In this document: one piece after another, positions 1 to 9,030 of the stretch
Numbering within the stretch: the first letter of the stretch is position 1
Layout of the letters: every line of letters begins with the position of its first letter
From: Nocardia sp. BMG51109
Lineage (GTDB): Bacteria > Actinomycetota > Actinomycetes > Mycobacteriales > Mycobacteriaceae
NCBI RefSeq assembly: GCF_000526215.1
Contig: NZ_JAFQ01000004.1
Location: 3,038,001 to 3,102,000 of the forward strand
DNA length: 64,000 nucleotides
Direction: 5' to 3'
Position numbers and translations under genes: made by a program
Notes under the pieces: model-generated
Told to the model about the DNA's origin: nothing
Databases searched by the model: none
Seen by the model: the letters and a program-made list of their open reading frames with translations, nothing else

Positions 1-1
1 C

Positions 2-1207
2 CTCTACGCGACCGCCGCGGGCATCGTGTTCGACAAGCTGTTCTTCCCGGATACCAGCGCGTTCGTCGGAACCATGCTGTCGTTCGCGACATTCGCCGTC
101 GGATTCCTGATGCGGCCCATCGGCGGGCTGGTCTTCGGGCATATCGGTGACCGGATCGGCCGCAAGCGCACGCTCGCCCTGACCATGGCGATCATGGGCG
201 GTTCCACCGCCCTGATGGGCGTGTTGCCCACCAGTGCCGCGATCGGGGTCGCCGCGCCGATCCTGTTGCTGGCCCTGCGCATGCTGCAGGGCTTCGCGCT
301 CGGCGGCGAGTGGGCCGGGGCGGTGCTGCTGGCCGTCGAGTACAGCCCGCGCCGGAAGGTGGGCCTGTTCGGCAGTTATCCACAGGTCGGGCTGGCGCTC
401 GGGCTCGCGCTCGGCACCGGTGTCTTCGCGCTGCTGCATTCGGCGCTGAGCGAGGCGGCCTTCCTCGACTACGGCTGGCGGATCGCGTTCGGCGCCAGCG
501 TGGTGCTGGTGGTGATCGGCCTGGTGGTGCGGCTGCGGATCGATGAGACCCCGGCGTTCCGCGAGATCGACCGGCTCAACCGGATTTCGAAGGTGCCGGT
601 GGTCGAGCTGTTCCGGCATGCGCGCACGCGGCGCAACACCGTCCTCGGGCTGCTATCGCGCTGGGGTGAGGGTGCGGCGTTCAACACCTGGGGCGTCTTC
701 GCGATCAGCTTCGCGACCGGACATCTCGGCTTCCGTCAGGTGCCGGTGCTGATCGCGGTGACGATCGCCGCCGCGGTGATGGCGGTGCTCATTCCGGTAT
801 CCGGGTGGATCACCGATCGCTACGGTCCGCGCCGGACCTATACCGCCGGCATCGCGGCCTACGGCGTGCTGGTCTATCCGGTGTTCGCGCTGTTCGAGGC
901 CGGCAATATCGTCGTGTTCACCGCCGCGCTCATCGCCGTGTTCGGGGTGGCGCACGCGCTGTTCTACGGCGCGCAGGGCACCCTGTACGCGGGGCTGTAT
1001 CCGCCCGAGGTGCGGTACACGGGTTTGTCGTTCGTGTACCAGGTCTCGGGCATCTACGCCTCGGGCATCACCCCGATGATCGTCACCGCGCTGATCGCGG
1101 CCGGGGGCGGAACGCCGTGGCTCGCTTGCGGATATCTCGTGGCCACCGCCGTAGTGAGCGTGATCGCCACCCTGTTCATCAGCGAGAACGACCGGCTCAC
1201 CGCCTGA
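2..1207 (+). CDS. MFS transporter, MHS (metabolite:H+ symporter) type, 5' truncated
   Basis: This is the C-terminal part of a major facilitator superfamily transporter; the frame is already open at base 2, so the true start lies left of the window. About 400 residues remain. Near the beginning is GFLMRPIGGLVFGHIGDR followed by IGRKR, the loop 2-3 signature typical of the metabolite:proton symporter branch (shikimate, proline/betaine, citrate-type carriers). Around ten hydrophobic segments follow, with a second charged loop (SGWITDRYGPRR) halfway, as expected for two six-helix bundles. The protein should sit in the cytoplasmic membrane and import a small organic acid or compatible solute with protons. 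The substrate cannot be told from sequence. The next gene starts 93 bp downstream with its own promoter, so they need not be co-transcribed. Confidence 0.88.
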   Translation, partial: LYATAAGIVFDKLFFPDTSAFVGTMLSFATFAVGFLMRPIGGLVFGHIGDRIGRKRTLALTMAIMGGSTALMGVLPTSAAIGVAAPILLLALRMLQGFALGGEWAGAVLLAVEYSPRRKVGLFGSYPQVGLALGLALGTGVFALLHSALSEAAFLDYGWRIAFGASVVLVVIGLVVRLRIDETPAFREIDRLNRISKVPVVELFRHARTRRNTVLGLLSRWGEGAAFNTWGVFAISFATGHLGFRQVPVLIAVTIAAAVMAVLIPVSGWITDRYGPRRTYTAGIAAYGVLVYPVFALFEAGNIVVFTAALIAVFGVAHALFYGAQGTLYAGLYPPEVRYTGLSFVYQVSGIYASGITPMIVTALIAAGGGTPWLACGYLVATAVVSVIATLFISENDRLTA

Positions 1208-1288
1208 ATTGCCCGGAGTCGAAACGGCTTCCGCGCGCCGTGGGCGGCCGCCGGATTCGCGACCCGTGGTTATCGTCAGGGTGACGAA

Positions 1289-1294
1289 TACAAT
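1289..1294 (+). promoter_or_regulatory. -10 box of a probable leaderless promoter for the Nudix regulator
   Basis: TACAAT ends six bases before the ATG at 1301, which places the expected transcription start on the A of the start codon. No Shine-Dalgarno-like sequence is present. No good -35 hexamer is visible. Confidence 0.55.
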
Positions 1295-1300
1295 CACCGT

Positions 1301-2008
1301 ATGGGCAGTGGTTTTCGCCTGAACGCCGCGGTGGCGGTGGAGTTGGTCGTTCTTACGCTCGGTGCGCGCAGGTCGACCAACGACACGCTGTGTGCGTTGC
1401 TGGTACAGCGGTTGTATGCCCCCAACCGCGGGCGGTGGGCGCTGCCTGGCGGATTCGTGCAGCAGGAGGAGAGCCTGTCGCAGGCCGCGGTGCGGGTTCT
1501 GCGGGAGGAGACCGGGATTCGCGGCGACCGGCTGCATCTCGAGCAGCTGGCGACCTACGGCGAGCCGGGCCGGGATCCGCGCGGGCGGGTGATCAGCACG
1601 GCCTATCTGGCGCTGGTGCCGAATCTGCCCGCGCCGACCGCGGGGCCGGATGCGGCGGCGGCCGCCATCTGGTCGGTGGAGCAGCTGTTGACCGATCGCG
1701 GGCGAGTCGCGTTCGACCACCGCCGGATTCTCGCCGACGGTGTCGAACGGGCCCGCGCCAAACTGGAATACACGCCGCTGGCTACCGCGTTCTGTGCGAG
1801 CGAGTTCACCGTGGCCGAGCTGCGGCGGGTGTACGAGGTGGTGTGGGGGACCAGTATCGATCCGCGGAATTTCCACCGAAAGGTCACCAGCACACCGGGT
1901 TTCGTGGAGGCGACGGGCCGCACCACGGTCGGTGGCGGGCGCCCGGCCCAGCTCTATCGAGCGGGTCCGGCGCGCGTACTACATCCGCCGATGCTGCGGC
2001 CGAACTGA
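1301..2008 (+). CDS. Nudix-domain transcriptional regulator, NrtR-like
   Basis: A 235-residue protein with an N-terminal Nudix fold and a C-terminal winged-helix domain, the arrangement of NrtR regulators that sense ADP-ribose and control NAD-related genes. The Nudix box spans residues 50-73 (GGFVQQEESL, then REETG at 68-72). The C-terminal part (about 165-235) carries FTVAELRRVYE and the segment around RNFHRKV and GRPAQLY, which is characteristic of the NrtR DNA-binding domain. The glutamates of the Nudix box are intact, so residual pyrophosphatase activity is possible; many NrtR proteins only bind the ligand. No NAD gene lies next to it in this window, so the target is unknown. The ATG is chosen because a TACAAT -10 box sits six bases upstream. 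Confidence 0.85.
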   Translation: MGSGFRLNAAVAVELVVLTLGARRSTNDTLCALLVQRLYAPNRGRWALPGGFVQQEESLSQAAVRVLREETGIRGDRLHLEQLATYGEPGRDPRGRVISTAYLALVPNLPAPTAGPDAAAAAIWSVEQLLTDRGRVAFDHRRILADGVERARAKLEYTPLATAFCASEFTVAELRRVYEVVWGTSIDPRNFHRKVTSTPGFVEATGRTTVGGGRPAQLYRAGPARVLHPPMLRPN

Positions 2009-2111
2009 ACTCACCGCGGTGGAACAACGAGGTCGACGCGCCGGACGACGAAGGGGGCGAAGGGATCTCGAAGGGGAGCGCCCGAGATGGTGTGATAAGA
2101 GAGGCGGCCCG

Positions 2112-3365
2112 CTACGGCTGGGGGCGGCCGAACAGGGTGACCTCCATCAGGCTGCTCACTCGGTCCGGCGGGCAGATGTGCTCGTTGTTGCCGAACACCC
2201 GGCCCAGGTCGACCACCAGTCCGAAGGCCGCCTGCACGAGAATGCGCGCCTGTGCCTCGGATAGTTCCGGCCGCACCTCGGTCAGCAGCTTCACCCACTC
2301 GGCGACGATGAGCCGCTGGATATTTCGCAGCATCGTCCGCTCCTCGGCCGCCACGTGACCGAACTCCGCGTAGTACACGAAGGTCAGTTCGCGTTCGGCG
2401 AACGAGCCCGCGACATAGAGGTCGGCCAGTTTGCTGAGCGCCTCGGCGGGGGTCGGCGACGAGGTCACCGCCGGCGCGATCGCCCCCGACATCCGGTCGG
2501 CCGCACGGCGGAACGCGGCGGCCAGCAGATCGCTCTTGCTGCGGTAGTACCGGTATACGGCCGAGGCCGCCGACAGCTCCGCGGCCATCGCGATGTCCTC
2601 GACGCTGACGTTCGGGTACCCGCGCTCGTGGAACAGCTCGACGGCCTTCTTCAACAGCAGTTCGTGCTTGAACGACTGCGGGATCTCCACCGCGCGCGGC
2701 GCCCGCGGCGGCGCCTCCACCGCCGGGAGGTCCGCGTGGATCAGCGACCAGGCCGCCGAATTCAGCAGGGCCGTCATGGTTTTCACCGGCAGCGTGGCGT
2801 GATGGTCACCGATGCTGCTGATCACGCTGAAGACGGCGACCGCGCGCACCAGCCGATCGCGGCGCGACAGCTCGGGCCGGTACTCGCCGATCAGGTCGCG
2901 CAGATCGACGAGGGCGGAGCTGAACTGGTTGTTCAGGGTCTCGCGGTCGGTGTCGTCCAGGTAGCGGACCTCCCAGCGCACCAGCGCCACCGTCGGGCGG
3001 TTGCCGATGGTGTCGGTGACGATCGCGTCGATGACATGGCGCAGCCGCCGCTCGGGTGGCCATTCCTCGGCGCCCTCCGGCAGCGTGGCCGCGGCCCGGG
3101 TGGCCGCGCCCAGGCGCAGCAACTCCTCCCGGAACAGCGCGTATTTGCTCGGGTAGTGCCGGTACAGCGCGGCGGAGGAGATGCCGAGCTTGGCGGCGAT
3201 GTCCTCCATGCTGACCCCGTGATAGCCCAGCGAGCCGAACGCGGCCGCCGACGTGGCCGCGATCTGCGCCCGGCGGTTCTTCGGCCGCCGGCGGATCACG
3301 CGCTCCTCCGGTTTTGTTGTCGGCTGTTCTGCGTCGTGCGCGGTACCGCGCTGTCCTCGGCTCAC
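2112..3365 (-). CDS. Tandem-TetR transcriptional regulator, Mce3R-like
   Basis: At 417 residues this is twice the length of a normal TetR protein and it contains two TetR helix-turn-helix domains. The first is at residues 30-75 (VSMEDIAAKLGISSAALYRH) and the second at about 225-275 (VSVEDIAMAAELSAASAVYR). Mce3R of Mycobacterium tuberculosis, which represses the mce3 operon, is an atypical TetR protein of about 406 residues with the same duplicated build. Here the gene lies just beyond the distal end of a complete mce operon on the same strand, separated by 187 bp that must hold its own promoter. The GTG at 3365 is the start with the longest plausible N-terminus; a slightly shorter start is possible. 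Regulation of the neighbouring mce genes is an inference from architecture and position. Confidence 0.85.
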   Translation of the reverse strand: MSRGQRGTAHDAEQPTTKPEERVIRRRPKNRRAQIAATSAAAFGSLGYHGVSMEDIAAKLGISSAALYRHYPSKYALFREELLRLGAATRAAATLPEGAEEWPPERRLRHVIDAIVTDTIGNRPTVALVRWEVRYLDDTDRETLNNQFSSALVDLRDLIGEYRPELSRRDRLVRAVAVFSVISSIGDHHATLPVKTMTALLNSAAWSLIHADLPAVEAPPRAPRAVEIPQSFKHELLLKKAVELFHERGYPNVSVEDIAMAAELSAASAVYRYYRSKSDLLAAAFRRAADRMSGAIAPAVTSSPTPAEALSKLADLYVAGSFAERELTFVYYAEFGHVAAEERTMLRNIQRLIVAEWVKLLTEVRPELSEAQARILVQAAFGLVVDLGRVFGNNEHICPPDRVSSLMEVTLFGRPQP

Positions 3366-3552
3366 GGTTCTGGCCTGTCTCTCTGGTGCGGCGCGTCGGG
3401 TCGGATACGGGAGACACGCGTGGACTACGGGACACCGGCGCGTGTGGTGGACACGCTGCGGTATCCCCCGGCATTCCTGGTCGCCATGGTAGCCAGCGGG
3501 CGAACCACCGCCGGTCAGTGTTACCGACGGTTTCGGATGTCGAGATGTGATA

Positions 3553-4470
3553 TCAGGACCGCGGCGGGGCCAGCGGAGTGTCGATCTTGCCGATCAGCCA
3601 GCGATCGCCGACCTTCCGCAACCGCATCACGACCGACAGCTGGCCTTTCTCCGGCTGTCCTTTCGTGCCGAGGCTGGTGATGGTCTGCCCCATCACCACG
3701 ATCGCCTCCGCGGAGGTCTTGTCGGCGCTGCGGACGGCGCACTGAACGTCGTCGGTCTTCGCCACCACCTCGCCCTTGACCAGCACGTCGCCGAGGTCCC
3801 TGCTGGTGGACTCGAACTGCTCCCGCCATTCGCCGGTGGCGCCGGCCAGCACGCTCTGCACATACCGGTCCAGGTTCTCGGCGTCGTAGGTGGACAGGAC
3901 CGGGCCGTAGGTGCAGGCGGCCTCGCGGGCCTGTTGCTGTGCGGCGAGTAGATCCTGTTTGTCCTGGTTCTGGAGGTAGAAGAAGATGCTCGAGCCGACG
4001 GCGGCGCCGAGCACCAGGGCGGCGACCGCGCGCGTGGCGATCCGGCCGGCGCGGCCGAACGAGGGCTTGCGCAGTTTCGGCAGCCGGGAGAGTCTGCCGG
4101 GCGTGTCGGGGTCCGCCGCGGTCTGCGCGGTGCCGCTGCTCGATGTCGCACCGCCGGATGCTGTCGCGGTGCCGGACGCTGTCGCAGTAGGGGATTCGGA
4201 CGCGGTACGGGGTTCGGACGCGGTGCCGGACTTTGTCGCGGTACCGGATTCGGACGCGGTGCCGGCCTCGGATCGTTGTTCCGCGCCGGACTTCTCTGCC
4301 GCACCGGATGTCGACCCGGCCGTGGTGGATTCGTCTGTGCCCGCGTCCGTTTCGGTGTCGCTCGTCGCGGGGCGAGATTCGGTGGCGCCGGAGGCGGGCT
4401 CGATGGTGGTCGATTCCCCGGTCGTCGGGGTGGTATCGTCCGGCCGCGCGTCGGATTCCTTGTCGGTCAT
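3553..4470 (-). CDS. Mce-associated membrane protein (Mas-like)
   Basis: This 305-residue protein has a low-complexity N-terminal region (residues 1-125) rich in Ser, Thr, Ala, Gly and Glu with repeated SGTA/SEP-type units. One transmembrane segment follows at about 145-167 (ALVLGAAVGSSIFFYL), then an extracytoplasmic domain with the Mas pattern: a coiled stretch, a conserved TYDAENLDRYV segment, GATGEWREQFE, and a C-terminal beta-rich part ending in VGDRWLIGKID. Such proteins are encoded at the 3' end of mce operons and are thought to stabilise the Mce transporter complex. The start lies 13 bp after the mceF stop, with GGAG as ribosome site. The N-terminal repeats are unusually long for the family. 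Confidence 0.85.
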   Translation of the reverse strand: MTDKESDARPDDTTPTTGESTTIEPASGATESRPATSDTETDAGTDESTTAGSTSGAAEKSGAEQRSEAGTASESGTATKSGTASEPRTASESPTATASGTATASGGATSSSGTAQTAADPDTPGRLSRLPKLRKPSFGRAGRIATRAVAALVLGAAVGSSIFFYLQNQDKQDLLAAQQQAREAACTYGPVLSTYDAENLDRYVQSVLAGATGEWREQFESTSRDLGDVLVKGEVVAKTDDVQCAVRSADKTSAEAIVVMGQTITSLGTKGQPEKGQLSVVMRLRKVGDRWLIGKIDTPLAPPRS

Positions 4471-4482
4471 GGTTTCTCGCTC

Positions 4483-5661
4483 CTAATTGCCGGGAATCGG
4501 CTGGGACAGTTCGTTACCGGTGACGCCGGGCGGCGGTCCGGAGCCGTTGTCGGGGACGGCCGGGCGCGGCGCGTTCGCCGAACCCCGGACCTGCAGCGCC
4601 GGATCGGCAGTGACGCAGTAGTTGTACAGCCGCATCCGGGTGTCGGTGTCCTCCTTGTTGGGCGTCACCGGGATGGTGTCGTACTCGCAGGACGGCCGCG
4701 GATAGAAGTCGGCGAGGGTGTGGTAGGCGCCGTCGTGTGCGGGCACCCCGAGCGCCTGAATGCCTTGGCGCAGCGAGGGAAACAGCGCCTCGATCGCCGG
4801 CTGGCGGAGCTTCGCGGCCTTGGTGATGGCGACGAAGTTGGTGACCAGATCGGTCATCGGGTCCTGGTTGTCGGCGATGACGCCGCCGAGCGTGGCAAGC
4901 TGCCCGGGGCCCTGGTCGAGGAAACGCCGGACCTCCTGATCGGCCGCGGTGGCCTGCTGGAACAGCGTGCTGCCGGCGGCGGTGACGGTGCCGAGGTCCG
5001 GCTGGGCGTGCGAGGTGGTCTCGGCGATCACCTCCAGGTTCGCGATCAGCTGCTCGGTCTGCGGCAGCAGATCGGTCAGGCCCGCCATGGCCCGGCTGAT
5101 GCCGGAGATCATGTTGCGCAACCCATCCGGTCCGCCGGCCAGCGCCTTGTCGAGCTCATCGATGATGACGTCGAGCCGGTCCGGGTTCATGCCGCCGATG
5201 AACCCGCTGAGATCGGCCAGCACGTTCTGCACCGGGATCGGCACGCTGGTGCGCGAGCGGTCGACGACCGCGCCGTCGGACAGGTAGGGGCCGGTGTCGG
5301 CGTCCGGCCGGAGGTCGAGATACTGCTCACCCGCCGCCGAGAGCCGCCCGACATGGGCCGTTCCACCGACGGGAATCCTTGCGTCGTCCTCGATTTCGGC
5401 GATCGCGGCGATGCCGTCCCCCGAGACCCGGACGTCGGCGACCTTGCCGACGCGGGTGCCGCGGAAGGTGACGTCGTTGTCGGGCAGCAGTCCGCCCGAC
5501 GTGGGCAGTTCCACGGTGACGCGGAAGGTGTGCGGAATCGGGTTGAACCGCAACACGTATCGCGCGAGGTAACCGGTACCGATGACCAGCACGATCACCA
5601 GGCCGATGTTGGCGATGGCGACGCGGTGCCGAACCACCCAGTGCCACAGGGGGATGTTCAC
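4483..5661 (-). CDS. mceF: MceF-type Mce protein
   Basis: A 392-residue protein with one N-terminal membrane anchor (residues 12-35, IANIGLVIVLVIGTGYLARYV) followed by the MlaD/Mce domain: TSGGLLPDNDVTFRGTRVGKV and GEQYLDLRP are the classical elements. A long helical region then runs to a tail rich in Pro and Gly. Six different Mce subunits (A-F) assemble into a hexameric tube that carries lipids from the mycomembrane to the YrbE permease. It overlaps the mceE stop by four bases (ATGA), so translation is coupled. It is the sixth Mce gene in the order A-B-C-D-E-F, which fixes its letter. Confidence 0.92.
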   Translation of the reverse strand: MNIPLWHWVVRHRVAIANIGLVIVLVIGTGYLARYVLRFNPIPHTFRVTVELPTSGGLLPDNDVTFRGTRVGKVADVRVSGDGIAAIAEIEDDARIPVGGTAHVGRLSAAGEQYLDLRPDADTGPYLSDGAVVDRSRTSVPIPVQNVLADLSGFIGGMNPDRLDVIIDELDKALAGGPDGLRNMISGISRAMAGLTDLLPQTEQLIANLEVIAETTSHAQPDLGTVTAAGSTLFQQATAADQEVRRFLDQGPGQLATLGGVIADNQDPMTDLVTNFVAITKAAKLRQPAIEALFPSLRQGIQALGVPAHDGAYHTLADFYPRPSCEYDTIPVTPNKEDTDTRMRLYNYCVTADPALQVRGSANAPRPAVPDNGSGPPPGVTGNELSQPIPGN

Positions 5662-6908
5662 CGCTCACCGTCCTGCGTGGTGTCCGACGGAGCCGGTTCC
5701 GGGTGGGCGTCGTCCGGCTGGGGACCGGCCGGAACGGTGATGCCCGGTATCTCCGCCACCGCCGGAGCGCCGGGTGGGGCCGGTGGCGCGGCCGGCATCG
5801 GCCGCGGCGGGCTGATGACCCGCCCGAAGACCCTCTCGAAGACCTGGACCAGGCTGCCGATGAAGGCCGGCACGTCACCGATCTCGGGCCACCGGCTGCC
5901 GGTCGGGTCGGTCAGCGCGCCGACGCTCAGATACGACACCCGGGCCATCACCGCCAGCCCCGGTCCGCGCAGGCTGGCCATGACGCCGGGGTACATCTCG
6001 TGCAGGTTGCCCAGCGCCTGCGTGAGGTTGTCGCCCATCTCGGTGAAGCCCGACATGAGTTTCCGGATGCTGTCGAACAGGTTGAGGAACTGCGGTCCGC
6101 TGGTGTCGGTGAAATCGCCCAGCGCGGCCATGGTCGTCGACACCTTCGTCGTCAGCTCCACGATGCGCTGGTTGTTCTCGTTGACCAGGCCGAGCAACTG
6201 CGGGAAGGTGTCGGCCGCGGCGCCGAGTTCCGCCTTGCGCCGGGCCAATTCGCCGGACAGCGTGTTCAGCCCCTGTAGCGTGGCGTCGATGTCGCCGGTG
6301 CGCTTGTTCAGCGCCTCGATGACCGAGGTCATCTCGGTCAGCAGGTGCGACAGCTGCGGCCCGCGCCCGGCGAACATCAAGTTCATCTGCGAGGTGAGCT
6401 GCGCGGCCTGGTTGATGCCGCCGCCGTTGATCAGCATGGACACCGACATCATCAGCTGTTCCACGGAGGCCGCGGTGCCGGTGTGGTCGATGCCGATGGT
6501 GTCGCCGTCGCGCAGCGGCGGGCCCGCCTCCGGGGTCGCCGGCAGTGTCATCGCCACGGACATGTCGCCGAGCGGGGTGGCTTGGCGCAGTTCGGCGGTC
6601 GTCCCGCGGGGTAGCGGAATATCCTGGCGGATCAGCATTTCCACGTCGGCGATGAAATTCGTCGACGTGATGCCGGTGACGGTTCCGATATCGGTGCCGC
6701 CGATCCGGACATGGGCGTGGTCGGGCAGATTGAGCGCGTCGCGGAAGGAGGCGTGGATGGTGTAGCCGGGAGCGCCGATGCCGGGTTTGGGCATCGGCAG
6801 GTTCTCCACCGTCACCGCGCAGCCGCCGGTGGCGCCGGCCGTCACCGCCGCGACCGCCGCCGCGACAATCGTTCTGCGATAAGACTTTCTGCGATAAGAC
6901 TTCGTCAT
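5658..6908 (-). CDS. mceE: MceE-type Mce protein, possible lipoprotein
   Basis: A 416-residue Mce protein. The N-terminus is basic (residues 1-12) with a short hydrophobic stretch ending in ATGGC, a weak lipobox; MceE proteins (LprK type) are usually lipoproteins. The following segment GIGAPGYTIHASF and HAHVRIGGTDIGTV is the LprK-like form of the Mce domain. A long helical region follows, then a proline-rich C-terminus (PRPMPAAPPAPPGAP). The basic N-terminus contains a perfect five-residue duplication (KSYRR twice) from a 15-bp tandem repeat at 6872-6901, which may mean the functional start is a little further in. The start overlaps the mceD stop by four bases. Confidence 0.9.
   Translation of the reverse strand: MTKSYRRKSYRRTIVAAAVAAVTAGATGGCAVTVENLPMPKPGIGAPGYTIHASFRDALNLPDHAHVRIGGTDIGTVTGITSTNFIADVEMLIRQDIPLPRGTTAELRQATPLGDMSVAMTLPATPEAGPPLRDGDTIGIDHTGTAASVEQLMMSVSMLINGGGINQAAQLTSQMNLMFAGRGPQLSHLLTEMTSVIEALNKRTGDIDATLQGLNTLSGELARRKAELGAAADTFPQLLGLVNENNQRIVELTTKVSTTMAALGDFTDTSGPQFLNLFDSIRKLMSGFTEMGDNLTQALGNLHEMYPGVMASLRGPGLAVMARVSYLSVGALTDPTGSRWPEIGDVPAFIGSLVQVFERVFGRVISPPRPMPAAPPAPPGAPAVAEIPGITVPAGPQPDDAHPEPAPSDTTQDGER
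6872..6901 (-). repeat. Perfect 15-bp tandem duplication in the 5' end of mceE
   Basis: Two identical 15-base units (6872-6886 and 6887-6901) duplicate five codons of the mceE N-terminus (KSYRR). The frame is kept, and the repeat lies within 36 bp of the start codon. Confidence 0.9.
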
Positions 6909-8008
6909 TGTCCGCTGATCCCCAGGAGTGCGGCGGTGAGCCCGAAATCGGGACCCATATCGGCGATCTTGCCGGTGCGGCAGCCGTCCAGGCGCATCGC
7001 GACGCGTTCGCAGAACATCGACAGCGCCTCGCCGTCCAGGACCGACTTGTCCAGCAGGCCGTGCAGGCGCAGGGCCTGATGTTCGTAGCTGGTGGCATTG
7101 GCCAGGTTCTGGAACATCAGCGGACCGACGTCGACGATCTCGGTGAGATTGCGTGCGTTGGCGCGCATCTGGTCGCTGATCGCGACGAATCGGTTCAGCG
7201 CGCCGGCCAGCTGGTCCTTGTTCTGCCCGACCACAGCGGAGGTGTTCGTGACGAAATCGTTGAGCTGGGTCAGCACCGCCTGCAGGCCCGGCGCCTGCTC
7301 GCCCATCAGGTTCACCAGTTCGGTCAGCCGGCCGCTGAAATCGCGTACCGTCTGGTCGTTCTGGGCGATGACCTGGGTGATCTCGTTGAGCTTGATGATG
7401 GTGTTGGAGATCTGGTCCTTGTTGGCGAACGTGGTCTCGAACGCGCCGGAGAGCGCGTCGAGGGTTTCGCGCAGCCGGTCGCCGTTGCCGTTCAGCAGCG
7501 GGAACAGCACCCGGCTGGCCATCGGCCCGGTCTCGTTGTCGCCCTTCAGCGTCGCGCCGATCTGGTCGAACGTCTCCAGGATCCGGTCGAGCTCCACCGG
7601 AGTTCTGGTGCGCGGCAACGGAATATGCGTGCCGTCGGTCATCGCCGGGCCGGTACCGGTGTAGGCGGGCGACAGTTCGATGTGCCGATTGGTGATCAGC
7701 TGCGGATTCACCAGCGCGGCCATCGCCTCGGCCGGCACCTGAACGCCCTTGTCCAGCAGCATCGTCACCTGCACGTAGCTGCCCTTGGCCTCGATCGTCT
7801 CGACCCGGCCGACCGGAACGCCCAGCACGTCCACCTCGTTGCCGGCGTACAGGCCGGCCGTATTCTCGAAATCGGCGCTGATGCGCAGATTTTCGCCGAG
7901 ATACTGATCCGCCGTCGAGCCCAGCGAGCCCGGCAGCAGCGAGCAGCTCGACCCGAGCGCGGCGATCAGGCAGAGCGCGGCGACCTTGGCGAGTGTGCGG
8001 ATCCTCAT
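6905..8008 (-). CDS. mceD: MceD-type Mce protein, possible lipoprotein
   Basis: A 367-residue Mce protein read from the ATG at 8008, which overlaps the mceC stop by one base (TGATG). The N-terminus is a short basic-hydrophobic signal ending in ALGSSC, so a lipid anchor is possible although the lipobox is not canonical. NEVDVLGVPVGRVETI and NPQLITNRHIELSPAYTG are the Mce-domain blocks and resemble MceD more than the other subunits. Two helical repeats of about 100 residues follow. A much longer upstream extension is open in the same frame but overlaps mceC and has no Mce similarity, so it is rejected. It is the fourth Mce gene in the operon. Confidence 0.9.
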   Translation of the reverse strand: MRIRTLAKVAALCLIAALGSSCSLLPGSLGSTADQYLGENLRISADFENTAGLYAGNEVDVLGVPVGRVETIEAKGSYVQVTMLLDKGVQVPAEAMAALVNPQLITNRHIELSPAYTGTGPAMTDGTHIPLPRTRTPVELDRILETFDQIGATLKGDNETGPMASRVLFPLLNGNGDRLRETLDALSGAFETTFANKDQISNTIIKLNEITQVIAQNDQTVRDFSGRLTELVNLMGEQAPGLQAVLTQLNDFVTNTSAVVGQNKDQLAGALNRFVAISDQMRANARNLTEIVDVGPLMFQNLANATSYEHQALRLHGLLDKSVLDGEALSMFCERVAMRLDGCRTGKIADMGPDFGLTAALLGISGQ

Positions 8009-9030
8009 CACTTGCACCCCTGTACGACCTGCGCGAAGCAGATCCAGTTGTCCGGGAACAACCCCCACGGCACGTAGACCTCGCCGTAGGGGCCGTTGCC
8101 CAGTACGTTGTTGAACTGCCGCAACGTCACCGGCATGATCTCGTAGAGCCGGTCCAGGTTCTCCTTGTTCTTGGCCAGCCCCTCCGACATGGTGTTCAGG
8201 TCCGTGATCATCGGGCCGAGCTGATCGTTGTTCTCCACACCCATGTCTTGCAGCAGCTTCGACAGCGCGGCCACGTTGTCCAGTAGCTGCCGCAGCAGTT
8301 CCTGCCGCTTCTGCACCGCGTCGCCGATGGCCTCGCCGCGGGTCAGCAGCATCAGCACGCTGTTCTGGTTGTCCGACACCAGCTGCGAGACCTGATCCAT
8401 GCCCTTCAACAGCGTGTCGACCTCGCCGCGGCGATCGTTGATCACCTTGGCCAGCGAGCCGATGCTGTCGAGCGCCTGCACCGCCAGCTGCGGGGAGTCG
8501 CCCATCTGGGTGTTCATGGCGTCCAGGGCCAGCCGCAGGCGTTGCGGGTCGATCTGCTCGACGCGGTCGAACGACTGCTTGTACTGCGGGTCCTGGATGA
8601 CCTTGCCGAGGTTGTACGGGACGCTGGTGTGATCGAGACGAATCGTGTTGTCCGGCAGTCCCTGACCGTTGCCCGGTACCAGATCGACGTGCAGGCGGCC
8701 GAGGATCGTGGAGATCTTGACGGCCGCCCGCGCGTCGGGGCCCAGCCGCAGATCCCGGCGCACCTTCAGGTCGGCGATCACCCTGTCGCCCGCCAGCCGG
8801 ACGGCGCGCACGGTGCCCACCTCGATGCCGGACACGTCGACGGTGGCGCCGGCACGCAGGCCGGCCGCCTGAGCGAACTCGGCCCGAATCGTCTTGTCCT
8901 CCCACCGCGCCTGGGTCAGCAGGCTGGACCCGGCGAGCAGGACGAGGACGGTCCCCGCGGCCAGCAGGCCGAGCCGGAGATACCGGTTGCGCAGGAACCC
9001 CAGGGCCTTCGGGAGTCGGATCGCGGGCAT
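8008..9030 (-). CDS. mceC: MceC-type Mce protein
   Basis: A 340-residue protein with a membrane anchor at residues 16-37 (LGLLAAGTVLVLLAGSSLL). The Mce domain has GLRAGATVDVSGIEVGTVRAV and ILGRLHVDLVPGNGQGLPD. A helical region follows and the C-terminus ends in two cysteines (WICFAQVVQGCK), as is common in MceB/C. The ATG at 9030 overlaps the mceB stop by one base; a start 24 codons upstream is open but would overlap mceB. It forms part of the hetero-hexameric Mce lipid conduit. Confidence 0.92.
   Translation of the reverse strand: MPAIRLPKALGFLRNRYLRLGLLAAGTVLVLLAGSSLLTQARWEDKTIRAEFAQAAGLRAGATVDVSGIEVGTVRAVRLAGDRVIADLKVRRDLRLGPDARAAVKISTILGRLHVDLVPGNGQGLPDNTIRLDHTSVPYNLGKVIQDPQYKQSFDRVEQIDPQRLRLALDAMNTQMGDSPQLAVQALDSIGSLAKVINDRRGEVDTLLKGMDQVSQLVSDNQNSVLMLLTRGEAIGDAVQKRQELLRQLLDNVAALSKLLQDMGVENNDQLGPMITDLNTMSEGLAKNKENLDRLYEIMPVTLRQFNNVLGNGPYGEVYVPWGLFPDNWICFAQVVQGCK

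Noticed and set aside
653..1876. A 407-codon minus-strand ORF opposite the MFS and Nudix genes
   Set aside because: It is antisense to two well-supported genes and has atypical composition with no recognisable motif.
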